Below, piece by piece: positions 11,401 through 19,640 of a stretch of 27,736 nucleotides of DNA. The notes under the pieces were generated by a model. The model worked only from the letters and a program-made list of their open reading frames with translations. It was not told the DNA's origin and made no database searches. The stretch is from Zygnema cylindricum. Lineage: Eukaryota > Streptophyta > Zygnematophyceae > Zygnematales > Zygnemataceae. Where the stretch lies: NCBI GenBank assembly GCA_037447655.1, contig JBBHKE010003488.1, positions 1-27,736 on the forward strand, written 5' to 3'. Numbering within the stretch: position 1 is the first letter of the stretch; each line of letters opens with the position of its first letter. The position numbers and the translations under genes were made by a program.

Positions 11401-14400
11401 AGGTGATTTCTGGTTCAGAGGGAGTGGGAGTGAGAGAAAGTTTCATTGAAGTAGACAACATATGGGTAGAGGGACTGATGGGGGGAGAAACTCCAGATTG
11501 GCCAGTTGCTGAACAACTTATAGGTAGTGTGACTGGCTGAGTTTCTTGCACTGTGGTAGATATTGTACAGGTCTCTCTCCCCTCTTTACTCGCATTTTGA
11601 CGCTTTGTTTGAAGGATGAATGCAATAAGCATCTCAAAGTTTGTCACCAATAGAGCTGCTGCCTTTGCTAAGGCTTTTTCTTTGTTTCCTTGTGATGAAA
11701 AAACAGCATCCGGATGGCCTAAAATCATGTATGCACATAGAAAAACTCTCGCTGGGTACCTCTCCAAAAATGAATCATCTGTGGTAGGTGTTGTTGTTCC
11801 TTTCTTTGAAACAGCTGGATTCTCCAATTCTCTCATTGATTTTTTATTCACAGGTTCTCCTACTTCAACTTCACTTCTCTCAATTCCACCCACTGAACAT
11901 TCACCAGTCTTTTTCAAGTCTTCCTTCCCTCCATTTGAGCCGAACAAGTTAGAAGTCAATCTCAAGCCCACTTCTCCACTTCCCAAGTTTGTCGATTCTG
12001 AGACTTTCTTTTTACTACCTGAAAGAGGAGGGCCTCCCTTCTTCGAGGCTCCACGTAGATGAGGCCTTGACATTGTCTTTTTTGGTTGCTGTAACTTCCT
12101 CAACAAATGGTCTAAATTCCTCAAACCAGTCATCCCTCCAGGAGCCAGAGCTGATGTCATCACTTTTGTCGTTTGTGCCAGTGATGATGTCAAGGCTGAC
12201 ATGACAGGTGTTGTGTTCGCAACCTTGCTGACCTCACTTGGTGATGGTACTCCACTTTTAGAAATTGATGATGATGTCAGAATTAGTCTAGATTCGACCC
12301 TTTGTAGGAAGGCCTTCACAGCTTGAAGGGTGGTAGGAGAAGTAATTCTTGCTGCCAAATTGTCAAATGGAAGTCGTTTGACTGCCTCACTACTAATGTG
12401 GCAAGCTATGAAGGCTTCAGCTAATGTCAAGGTCGTATCGCGAGACCTTCGAAATTGTCTCCAACACCTGTCACAGATTTAAAAAAGTGAAAGTGAAATC
12501 AATTTTTTGTCACAAAATTTTTCACAAATTGCCTTGCTTAAAAATAGTCCCAACCTATCCCAACCCTCACTATCATTAGAAAACTCCATCTGTCAAAATA
12601 ATTCACCTTGAGAGCTTCTTGGAGAGTCTCTCTCCAGCATGTTTTCTGCCATGCCTGTGACAGCTTCCAATGCAACCTCCCCTCTGACGCAGAATTTCAG
12701 CTCGACGACATCTCGCCCTCACTAGTTTTGCTTCCCATGTCTCTCTCTTTGCCATACTTTGTGCCTCTCTTTTCTTCCACACAGATGTTGCCACTTGTCG
12801 AGATCGTGCAAAAACAGCCGCAGCTCGTGTTTTCTCAGCCGCGATCCATGCACACCGTTTCCGTTCAGCTGCCGCTAAACGGCGCATAAGAGCTGCATGG
12901 ATTTGGGCTAATCGTTCATCATCCAGCCTGTCAGAAAAAAAGTTAGACCACATCATGGAAAGAAATTAAAACATTCTCCTTAAAATTGGTTTAAGATTGG
13001 CAAAATCAGGATTCAGCCTCCTAAACCGCGTGCATCTTTGGAACTGTTTGCGAACAAAGTTTCCGGATGTAGAGCCACAGAAAAGTTTTTTGGTTTGGAG
13101 CACAGGAAGCTAATACCAGTCCTACAGTCAGAATAGTCAATCGCAATACTGGCCAAGGTGCAAAGAAAACACTGCTTATCGACAAGTTGAGTGCCTTGGA
13201 AAACAACTCAGCTTTCCTTGGCATGGACATGATCTGCATGAGGTGCAGCTATGAAATGCACTCAGATCTGCTTCCATGTATGTTCACCAGAAAATTTCAG
13301 CAAATTCCTTTCAAGAGAGAAAGAAATAGCAAGGTTACTTTGGACCCCCTCCCCCTCCCTCCCTCCCCCTCCCCCTCCCCCTCCCCCTCCCCCTCCCTCC
13401 CTCCCCCTCCCCCTCCCCCGCCCACGCCCCCGCCCCCCCTCCCCCTCTCCCCCTCTCCCCCTCTCCCTCTCCCCCTCCCTCCCTCTCCCCCTCCCTCCCT
13501 CCCCCTCTCCCTCTCCCCCTCCCCTCTCCCCCTCTCCCCCTCTCCCTCTCCCCCTCCCTCCCTCCCCCTCTCCCCCTCCCCCTCCCTCCCTCCCCCCCTC
13601 CCCCCCTCCCTCCCTCCCTCCCTCCCCCCCTCCCTCCCTCCCCCCTCCCTCCCTCCCCCCCCCTCCCCCCCTCCCTCCCTCTCTCCCTCCCCCCCTCCCT
13701 CCCTCCCTCCCCCCCTCCCTCCCTCCCCCCCTCCCCCCCTCCCCCCCTCCCTCCCTCCCCCCCTCCCCCACTCCCTCCCTCCCTCCCTCCCTCCCCCCCT
13801 CCCCCCTCCCTCCCTCCCCCCCTCCCCCCCTCCCCCCCTCCCTCCCCCCCTCCCTCCCTCCCCCCCCCTCCGTCCCTCCCTCCCTCCCCCCCTCCCCCCC
13901 TCCCTCCCTCCCCTCTCTCTCACCTGGCAATGGCTTCTCGTTGCGCATTTAATTGCAATATTCTCTCTTGCGCCGCAGCCCTCCTCCTCTTTCCCCCCTC
14001 CAACATAGCTGCTCTTTTGGATTCCATCAACGCAATTTTTGACTCATAAAGGGCTAATTTTTTATCATGACGAGATTGAGCTTCCGTTTTTGCTAACTGA
14101 CGAGTCGCTTCAAGCCGTGCCCTCCGTTGCCTATCCAGTGCTTGTCTTTTCTCCCTGAAGCCCACAAAAAACCTTGTCATTAACCATCTGTTTTTATCTA
14201 ACATAGCGAACAATGACAACTGCAGTCAGCAACTTACCTCCATAATTCATATCTTGCACCACAAGGGAGGTGAACCCCACCATCAGCCTATTCTCAATCA
14301 TTAGAATTATCAACAGCAATTAACATATGATAGACCTCTCGAGTATGGAACGACAAGAAATGGAATCCTTAGAATCTAAGCAAATGCTCTCTGAGTTTCC

Positions 14401-15489
14401 CATATCTATATACATCTCTACCATGGGCACTACAATTCACACAATAAAATGTTTATCCGCAAGTACTTCAAAACGAAACATACAAATTCAAGGTGGATAA
14501 GAACGTAATTCCAGTTCTCATACCTTTTTTTCTCGGCAGCGAGGAGCCTCTCTTCTAACCTTTTCGCAATATCCTCCGGCGAAGTAACGGGAATAATTCG
14601 TGGACGAGGTTTTGCCATTTCTGATAACCATTCCCGAAATTCCTGCACAGCATTCTAAACTACGTTGAAATAAAAAAAAGGAACTGCGTCATGGAAAAAC
14701 AACACAGACAATGTCTCGAGATAAAACAAGGGGTTAAAACAACAACATACGCCATTTGTTGAATAGCAGCAGATGTTTTTCTTTTCCATTCCATTCACAT
14801 AGGTGCAGTCAATAAACAAAATGGTTTGCGAACCCAAATTCAGACAGTTTATTTCAAACCTACACTCGGACACATTATTGACAATGGAACTATAAACAAC
14901 AGTGGACAGCATTCCCATCCTACTCTTAGCACCAACCCTGAACATTATCCAGCAATTTCTCCATAAAATCCCTTTTACCTGTCGTCGAGAGGTCACCTCT
15001 TTCAGGTTCACATCAGTATCATCCTGAGAAATTGTCTTCGTTACCACCAACTCCTGGACAAGGAGATAAAAATCTCAAGAGAAGATCGTCAAATGTGGAA
15101 AATACAAAAAGGCAAATTAAATCTACTATGACATGCATAAATGAACTTTGAATAACATTACTGACATCATTTTATGACAAAGGTGAGGAAGAAAACAGAC
15201 TTGCATAGGTCAAATTGCAATCAGTTTGTACAAGTGCCCCTAATATTCAAAACTACAGTAAGCAAAAACAAAAAAAGAAACATTTAACAATTTAACTCCA
15301 CTGGCACACGAGGTTTGGAGTCTCATATATCTATCTCATTAACTGACCCTCCTTTTTACCACTAAAATCTGCATCAATTTGAGGGATAAATTTCTTGAAA
15401 AATAGCAACAAGTCTCAAAAAAATACCTTTTGCTGGATTCCTCCATCTTCCGACATCAACAGAAGGTCTTCACATTCATCACTCTCCAT
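4909..15489 (-). CDS. TCP11-like: TCP11-domain (T-complex protein 11-like) protein, 14 exons, 1620 aa
   Basis: Exons in transcript order (high to low coordinate): 15489-15427, 15053-14979, 14642-14524, 14252-14238, 14154-13924, 12927-12607, 12467-11195, 10678-10544, 9995-9066, 8635-8447, 8038-7805, 7453-6877, 6445-6253, 5416-4909. They sum to 4863 nt with every phase compatible, giving 1620 residues and a TGA stop; all introns are GT-AG (83-996 bp). The order of motifs follows land-plant TCP11-like proteins: an Arg/Lys/Ala-rich helical region (about residues 74-258, EERLLAAEKKR, MRRLAAAERKR), then KLSRCWRQFRRSR, FDNLAARI, LERYPARVFLCAYMILGHPDAV, YLELFVKWK, ACQLEESM, ENAFWDVF, LDLEILGQ, VRLGL and a C-terminal TVYVHEPWY. 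It is longer than plant homologues as I recall them (about 1150-1200 aa) because of Ser/Pro/Thr-rich insertions in exons 7, 9 and 12. Animal TCP11 is linked to sperm function and yeast Sok1 to PKA signalling; the role in algae is unknown. The start codon is the least certain part. Confidence 0.88.
6253..6445 (-). CDS. TCP11-like: TCP11-like exon 13 (residues 1388-1452)
   Basis: 193 nt, acceptor TTTTTTGCAG, donor TTGG/GTAACG. Encodes VPMMNRNQPTDWGS, AIVRLGLIQIITSPNG, ENVPETFRLDLMRIRNLQND. The plant equivalent has LVRLGLLKLV and LPETF.LN..RLR..Q.. Confidence 0.88.
6877..7453 (-). CDS. TCP11-like: TCP11-like exon 12 (residues 1196-1388)
   Basis: 577 nt from GCTACAG to GGGAAAG/GTTAGT, ending in phase 1. 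It begins ILKRDVKQFQLSRLV and contains RDRFTKRFKLLP (plants: YLRNAFSKRYG) and LPKTFSWLVSA (plants: LP.T..WV). A Ser/Gly-rich linker follows. The donor is a less common GTTAGT but is the only site preserving frame with exon 13. Confidence 0.8.
7805..8038 (-). CDS. TCP11-like: TCP11-like exon 11 (residues 1118-1195)
   Basis: 234 nt, acceptor TTATGTGCAG, donor TTAAAG/GTAAGG. Encodes ILNSGSFDFNYLRQILDYV, RLGAPARD, LAELAADV, then FASAITKGLWFMFEQLK. The plant counterpart reads SGT.D.DYL..ILEF then LSAPA. The open frame continues past the donor, but those residues no longer resemble the family. Confidence 0.85.
8447..8635 (-). CDS. TCP11-like: TCP11-like exon 10 (residues 1055-1117)
   Basis: 189 nt, acceptor ATATTGCAG, donor GTCAG/GTATAG. 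Encodes VEARKVVENAFWDVFRDHL and LELRNELEALSPASWQSEL, then DLEILGQ. These match the strongly conserved plant segment (E.AFWD, L..E..E..P.SW, D.LSQV). Confidence 0.88.
9066..9995 (-). CDS. TCP11-like: TCP11-like exon 9 (residues 745-1054)
   Basis: 930 nt from ATCAAACAG to TCG/GTAGGT. It starts VKIDHQLLRDRLRRL and GGPGVARMETALARIRNRY, both conserved with plants. It then runs into a long disordered insert with a (Ser-Pro)n run (residues about 805-820), the short motif RRSLFRF (plants have RSLF in the same place) and acidic stretches. The insert makes this exon much longer than the plant equivalent. Confidence 0.85.
10122..10202 (-). repeat. (GGGAGA)n-like purine tract in intron 8
   Basis: About 80 bp of C/T on the + strand (G/A on the transcript strand), with repeated GGGAGA-type units, inside the intron between exons 9 and 8. 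A shorter relative of the long tract in intron 5. Confidence 0.7.
10544..10678 (-). CDS. TCP11-like: TCP11-like exon 8 (residues 700-744)
   Basis: 135 nt, phase 0 at both ends, acceptor TTTAACAG, donor CAA/GTAAGTG. It encodes VQDAEVLGEDLVGVACQLEE through HDFLAIKRQ, matching the plant block with EEDLVRAACQLE and the following IQ.Q segment. Confidence 0.85.
11195..12467 (-). CDS. TCP11-like: TCP11-like exon 7 (residues 275-699)
   Basis: The largest exon, 1273 nt, from acceptor GTGACAG to donor GGAAG/GTACCG. It opens with CWRQFRRSRDTTLTLAEAF and carries VKRLPFDNLAARI, LQAVKAFLQRVESRL, NLDHLLRKL, then LERYPARVFLCAYMILGHPD, AKAAALLVTNFEMLIAFIL, and ends AFDDAWSDYLELFVKWK. All have clear plant TCP11-like counterparts. 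Two Ser/Thr/Gly-rich linkers (between LRKL and LERYP, and between FILQ and RPFAERL) are longer than in plants. Confidence 0.9.
12607..12927 (-). CDS. TCP11-like: TCP11-like exon 6 (residues 168-275)
   Basis: 321 nt, phase 2 to phase 2, donor TCAAG/GTGAATT. It continues the basic helical region: MRRLAAAERKRCAWIAAEK, ARSRQVATSVWKKRE, then RARCRRAEILRQRGG. It closes with SKKLSR, which in plants is the conserved start of the TCP11 domain (SRKL.RCWR.F). Confidence 0.88.
13345..13922 (-). repeat. 575-bp G/A-only tract in intron 5 (G-quadruplex prone)
   Basis: The + strand is nearly pure C/T with units CCCT and CCCCCCT, broken only near 13415-13434, at 13770 and at 13872. The sense transcript therefore carries uninterrupted runs of three to eight G separated by single A, the canonical G-quadruplex pattern, starting about 10 nt after the exon 5 donor. 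Long frames on both strands (Pro/Ser/Leu or Gly/Glu/Arg) are artefacts of the repeat. Confidence 0.95.
13924..14154 (-). CDS. TCP11-like: TCP11-like exon 5 (residues 91-168)
   Basis: 231 nt from acceptor GGGCTTCAG to donor AG/GTGAGAG. It encodes almost only charged and Ala residues (RQALDRQRRARLEATRQLAK, ESKRAAMLEGGKRRRAAAQE), a predicted long helix or coiled coil as in plant TCP11-like proteins. The donor abuts the G/A-only intron tract. Confidence 0.85.
14238..14252 (-). CDS. TCP11-like: TCP11-like exon 4, 15-nt microexon
   Basis: ATATGAATTATGGAG lies between GTGCAAG and a strong donor GTAAGTT. It completes the split Arg codon of exon 3 and adds Tyr-Glu-Leu-Trp and the start of an Arg codon, joining in frame to REKRQALDRQ of exon 5. 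The result, AEKKRYELWREKRQ, keeps the helical charge pattern. Without it, exon 3 (phase 2) would still join exon 5 in frame with five residues lost, so it could also be a cassette exon. Confidence 0.65.
14524..14642 (-). CDS. TCP11-like: TCP11-like exon 3 (residues 47-86)
   Basis: Acceptor CTGTGCAG, donor AAAG/GTATGA, 119 nt, ending in phase 2. It encodes EFREWLSEMAKPRPR, then SPEDIAKRLEERLLAAEKKR. This matches the start of the plant helical region, which has a LEAKL.AAE.KR block. Confidence 0.8.
14979..15053 (-). CDS. TCP11-like: TCP11-like exon 2 (residues 22-46)
   Basis: 75 nt bounded by TTGTCCAG and CAG/GTAAAAG, phase 0 at both ends. It encodes ELVVTKTISQDD to TSRRQ. There is no recognisable domain; it is placed by phase and splice sites. 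Confidence 0.65.
15427..15489 (-). CDS. TCP11-like: TCP11-like exon 1 (start, residues 1-21)
   Basis: ATG at 15489 opens an acidic peptide, MESDECEDLLLMSEDGG, ending AAAG/GTATTT in phase 0. An in-frame TAA lies about 65 nt upstream, so the ATG can serve as start. An alternative is that the exon begins at the acceptor GTTGCAG at about 15530, with a further 5' exon that I could not find. Confidence 0.55.
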
Positions 15490-15834
15490 CGAGGACTGAA
15501 ACCTTATCAAGTCTTTTGAAGGCTTATCTGCAACCCATATTGAACTCGTAACTTACACCTACAGCTTTTCCTTTTGGCTTTCTATTTGGAACAGGAAGAA
15601 ACAGGCAAAGGGAAGTGACGCTGGAAAAGGAGACTCTTTAGCTTCAATACTCTTGATCAGCATTCTCCATTAGCAATCTGCAAATAACTAAACACCTCTC
15701 CACGTTGAGGAAATGAATATTATTAGCTTAATCAAGGTTTCTTCTCTTTGGAATAGAACAACAACCAGTGTGTAATAAACCGGTCTATTACCCCAAAGTG
15801 AAGGCTTATGAAAGCATAAAAGAATCCCTTGTCG

Positions 15835-15845
15835 CTTATATAAAG
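15835..15845. promoter_or_regulatory. TATA-like element upstream of TCP11-like gene
   Basis: The minus strand reads CTTTATATAAG, about 350 bp before the proposed start codon; the + strand reads a TATA box equally well. Position is only loosely compatible with a core promoter, so this is a weak candidate. Confidence 0.2.
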
Positions 15846-16741
15846 AATAACCAGTTGTACTTTAGGATTTCATACTTGATTATCGCATATTGAAGTTCCA
15901 AGCATGATAATGTTTCGGTCTTATTTACTTTCTGAGGTATCCAGCTAGTTGTGAAAGAGAAGAATAAAATCAAATAATTAAGCAAATAAGATAGAGATGG
16001 AGAAGAGCTGGACGTGATGCAGACTGGAGTGTCAAGGGTTTCCCTCTTCGTTATTGACGAACCTCATCCAATATTATCTGCCTGTCACTAAAATGGTGTA
16101 CATACAAACTAGGATTGCCTTAAAAATAAGCGATGGCCTGAAAATTGATTAATCAATTAATTGTCCTCCGTAATGTGCACCAATTAATAGTTATGTGGTG
16201 TTATGCAACCCAGCATTAAGCATTAGATAACTATCGTTCACAAGATAACAAATGGAAATTCTGTTTTCTGACAGAACAGCTGGAAAGAAAATGTAGAAAG
16301 ATACCGATAAAATTTTGATAAGTACAACCTTCCAAGATTCCCTTACAACAAAGATGCCTGCAAAGGACACTTGCAGTCGTTACTGCAATCAAGAACTCCG
16401 CGCTTAGGTAAGATTAATTTCGCTATACACCTGCCTCGCATAATGTGATGCTTGCATATGCTGCATAAGTCTAAATGCGTTTTCTATGCTTCAGATACAA
16501 GCTTTTTACCACACTGCCCAGCAGTCTTGAGTATGGTTGCTCAAAATTATTGTTGAATCAACATTAACAGCGTGCCTATAGGTGAGAAAGAAAGAATCAA
16601 TCAAAAAGTGTGACAGCGATTAATGTAAACCACACTTGAGAATTCTAAACAACTGTGATTTACATGAAATACAATGGTGTAACCGTGTAAAATTGATAAG
16701 GACTTTTTATAAATGGAACATGTTACTCAACATGTGTTATT

Positions 16742-16761
16742 CTTCATGTGGCCACATGAAG
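16742..16761. repeat. 20-bp perfect palindrome
   Basis: CTTCATGTGGCCACATGAAG is its own reverse complement. No associated element was recognised. Confidence 0.8.
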
Positions 16762-16800
16762 GATACAGCAACAAGTTATTCAAAACCTGCAAGTATTTTT

Positions 16801-16966
16801 ATGTACAAATTTTACAAATTACCATAAATTGTATGTATGCGAGACAGCTGTTGTGGCTTACACAAGATAATACAAACAAACAATCATGTAGTGATGTAAA
16901 CGTTTATGTACAAAATACCATAGATTCTATAAATTAGTACCGAATGTGAGACAGCTGTTATGGGTT
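16801..16966 (+). repeat. Diverged direct repeat, about 105-bp period
   Basis: A segment at 16801-16860 (atgtacaaa.. to gagacagctgttgtggctta) recurs in altered form at 16906-16966 (gagacagctgttatgggtta). The copies share the block GAGACAGCTGTT and a preceding 'ataaatt' block. Confidence 0.5.
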
Positions 16967-17211
16967 ATATTTGATGCTGTGCATTTGAGTTTTCTAACGA
17001 CAGACGTCCAATTTCATAACTGATACAAGACACATATAATTACTCCACAAAGGTTGGATAAATTACAGATTCGATCACCATGAAGTCGGTACATTGATAA
17101 ATACAAATTCGAAACTACAGTAGTACAAATGTGAAGGCTCTGATAAAAACCTCGGAATTTTAAATTCGCAAAATTTTCATTTAGTGATTGTACAATACTA
17201 TTTTTCATTTA

Positions 17212-17394
17212 GAATTTGTCGAATTTCCATCCAGCATTGATATAAATTTCCAATCAGAACTCGAAGAACCTCCACTCAAAATTGTAGAGCTTCCGCCGTC
17301 AGAACAATTACAGACGTTTCCACTGGCCCTCCAAAACGAGGAGGTCATAAGAAACAAGCTCGGCCACAATACTTTTGGTGCAAGGAGCCTGTGA
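17212..17394 (+). CDS. Possible C-terminal exon, unassigned
   Basis: After an acceptor-like TTTTTCATTTAG, an open frame of about 60 residues runs to TGA with non-random composition: EFVEFPSSIDINFQSELEE, PPLKIVELPPSEQLQ, then NEEVIRNKLGHNTFGARSL. AATAAA-type signals follow at about 17520 and 17549. I do not recognise the family. It may be the last exon of a small + strand gene whose earlier exons are uncertain, or chance. Confidence 0.3.
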   Translation, partial: EFVEFPSSIDINFQSELEEPPLKIVELPPSEQLQTFPLALQNEEVIRNKLGHNTFGARSL

Positions 17395-17882
17395 AACAGT
17401 TTCAGCCATCTTCGCCTGCTTCACAATTCTGAAACTTCTATGTTGGCAGACGTAATTTTTACAGAATACTGTAAAAATTGCAGAATACTGTAACGTACAA
17501 CTGACCATTTCTTGTGTTGAATAAAAAGGTTTGAGAAAGTCGTGTCAAACAATAAAATTAAAAAAAAAAAAAAGTCTCACGGCCTTTACAAAACTGTCAA
17601 CAACGCATGGTCAAATCTGCCATATCAATTACACTTCGACGCACATTTAAATTTCAGCAAGGAAGCAACAATTAAAACTAGATTCTGCACTGTATGCATA
17701 CACAAAAACATACTGAAGAGACAAGTGAAAAACTAAATTGTGCATTCAAGGACAACAAAATTCAACGAAAGAGAGACTGTTCTTTTCTTTTCCTACAATA
17801 AAACTCTGAAGCCTTACCAAGAAGCCATGGTCATAGGGTGCTTCGCGCGAACTTTCTATACTTCAAGACCTGGGCGTGTCAC

Positions 17883-17992
17883 CTGGCAACAATTTCCACT
17901 TTAGCATCAGCTTTTGCCAGCTGTTTCCCGTGAAAGTTACGACTTGTTCCCTTGGGTTGCCTGCCTGCCTGCTTCTTCGGCCTCTTGCACAG
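17883..17992 (-). CDS. Possible internal exon, basic, unassigned
   Basis: Between TTGCAATCACAG and GCCAG/GTGACA the minus strand reads LCKRPKKQAGRQPKGTSRNF and GKQLAKADAKVEIVA, lysine-rich and uninterrupted. A (GCCT)n run contributes to it. No partner exon or family was identified, and its phase does not suit exon 1 of the TCP11-like gene. Confidence 0.2.
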
Positions 17993-17994
17993 CT

Positions 17995-19449
17995 GTGATT
18001 GCAAAAGGATCCGTAAGTTCGCAACAGTTTCACAAAAAGTTACATAAATAGTTGGTTGAACGCAATAGAGGGGAATAAGGTAGGTGCTGCCCAATTTTAG
18101 ATTTTACAAGTACAGTTCAGCCGTACAGTGAACTGGAACACGGTATATTGTACTGTACTGTGGTGAAATCCTACAATTTTTACATTTTTTAACAATATTC
18201 AAGCCGTCCAATATTTCTTGATAACAGTCATGCCGTCCGATTCAACTGTGCCGGATTCTGGTTCTGAAAGGAGTGATGATTGGCGAAAGGTCAAATGGAA
18301 GTTGTCTAAGTTGATGGGTGTAAAACTGTAAACTGCTGTTGCAGGAATTTGAAAAACACTGACCAACAGGACGACATTAATATTGAAACAATCTGAGAAA
18401 ATATTGGTCATTAGGAACGTATTGTTAAACATTTACGAAAACGTTCGAGTCCCTCAATCAGGAGCTGCCAGTAATTGTACGAACGGGTACATTTACTGGA
18501 AGTACAGTACAGTGCAGTAGTACTGTATTTTCAGGCCAAGTTTCCATCAGGCCGTGCCAGTAAACTGTCGCTCGAGCATACGAGTTTTATTTTTCAATCC
18601 AAATTGTACGAACAATTGTTTGATTTGTACGAACTTTCGTCAAGGATTTTTCAAGCATACAATGTGAATGCTACAGTACAGTACTGTGGATTTGTACAAC
18701 GTACTATCTCATTTGTACGAACTTCAATTTTAAACAGCCTACATCTAATAAAAATAAGGGCGGCAAATCACGAAGGTCAAACGGATTAACGGACGGTAAA
18801 GGAAGCGTGACAAGATATCTCATGGCAAAGACTTTCTTGTATATTTTGGTGAATTTGCGTCCACTCTTTCCGGGGTAACCTCGCCTCTATGACGTGGACA
18901 GGTATCGTTGGCGGTCCACTGAAGCACTTAGCTTTATTAGACGGCAGGTACAATAGCTAGCCACCACCCTCCTTGAGGACGGTTGAAAAAGGTGGTCAAC
19001 TGTGGCTGAATGAAGTTCGCGGATGCGGAAAGAAAATTCAAATGGCCAATATTTTCGCCTGCACCTCGTACAATCTTGATAGGTTCCACAACAAAGATGT
19101 TTCTCAAAAGCATGTAAAGTACAAAAAAATACGAAATCTACTAAACTGCAGTACAGTACAGTCAGTAGCCCATTTTTTCGTCGATGGAGTTCACCGTAAG
19201 CCAATGGAACGAAGGACACTATTGAAGTTTTTAGGGTTAAAGGAACTGAAAATTGCATGCGTCATTTTGGTTGAATTTTGGTTGGCACGTTCGTCTGAAA
19301 AAACGTACAAAAGTCGTACAGATGTGTCAAGGACTTAACGGTCAGTCCTATGACTAACATTGACCATAGGAAAACAAATAATCTGCCGTACAGCTGGTTA
19401 ACTTTTTCAGGAATTAATCAACAAACAAGCCCCCGATCCAAATGCAACA
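17995..19449. other. Repeat-rich stretch, no secure gene
   Basis: Contains several GTACAGTAC clusters (18151, 18501-18527, 18671-18687, 19149-19163) and, at about 18449-18560, two short blocks (CCAGTAAACTG, preceded by TTTCCATCAG) resembling the ends of the Harbinger-like elements at 22881 and 24911. Open frames here have no recognisable content. Confidence 0.4.
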
Positions 19450-19457
19450 CCGTGAAT

Positions 19458-19640
19458 CAGAGGTCGCAAACGGTTACCCGAAACCGTACCCGACAGTTAC
19501 CCGACCACCCGCCTCGGATCCGGAACGGATTCGCTGCCAAATTTTGGGGGCCGGGCGGATTCGGGCGGGTAATTCACAAAAAAAAAAAAAAGGTTACGGT
19601 CGGGTAAGCAAAAAACGAAAAAATTGAAGGTTTTATTACT
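19458..19640 (+). repeat. hAT left terminal region, copy 1
   Basis: This 180-bp segment recurs at 23753-23937. Both start CAGAGGTCGCAA, carry several ACCCG motifs, then a GC-rich centre with AAATTTTGGG, then inverted CGGGTA motifs and GCAAAAAACGAAAA. Repeated subterminal motifs are typical hAT transposase-binding regions; binding is inferred. Confidence 0.75.

Larger units (their letters stand above)
15490..17180. other. Upstream flank of TCP11-like gene, no secure gene
   Basis: Should hold the 5' UTR and promoter of the minus-strand gene. A splice-like segment on the + strand ends CGCTTAG/GTAAGA at about 16411; reading it in the phase that joins the exon at 17212 gives an open path (CKGHLQSLLQSRTPRL), but it is too short to judge. 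Confidence 0.3.

Noticed and set aside
11346-12062. Open frames antisense to TCP11-like exon 7
   Set aside because: The minus strand carries strongly family-like protein here; the plus-strand frames are shadows.
13187-14008. Long Pro/Ser/Leu-rich or Gly/Glu/Arg-rich open frames on both strands
   Set aside because: They are translations of the CCCT/CCCCCCT repeat inside intron 5; three overlapping frames on opposite strands are open only because the tract lacks stop codons.
15530-15560. 29-nt intron GTAAGT..GCAG just upstream of exon 1
   Set aside because: Far shorter than every other intron of the gene (minimum 83 nt), so unlikely to be spliced.
17818-17834. Start-containing mini-exon as the true first exon of the TCP11-like gene
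   Set aside because: It ends in phase 2, while the acceptor upstream of exon 1 (about 15530) needs phase 1; joining them creates an immediate TGA.
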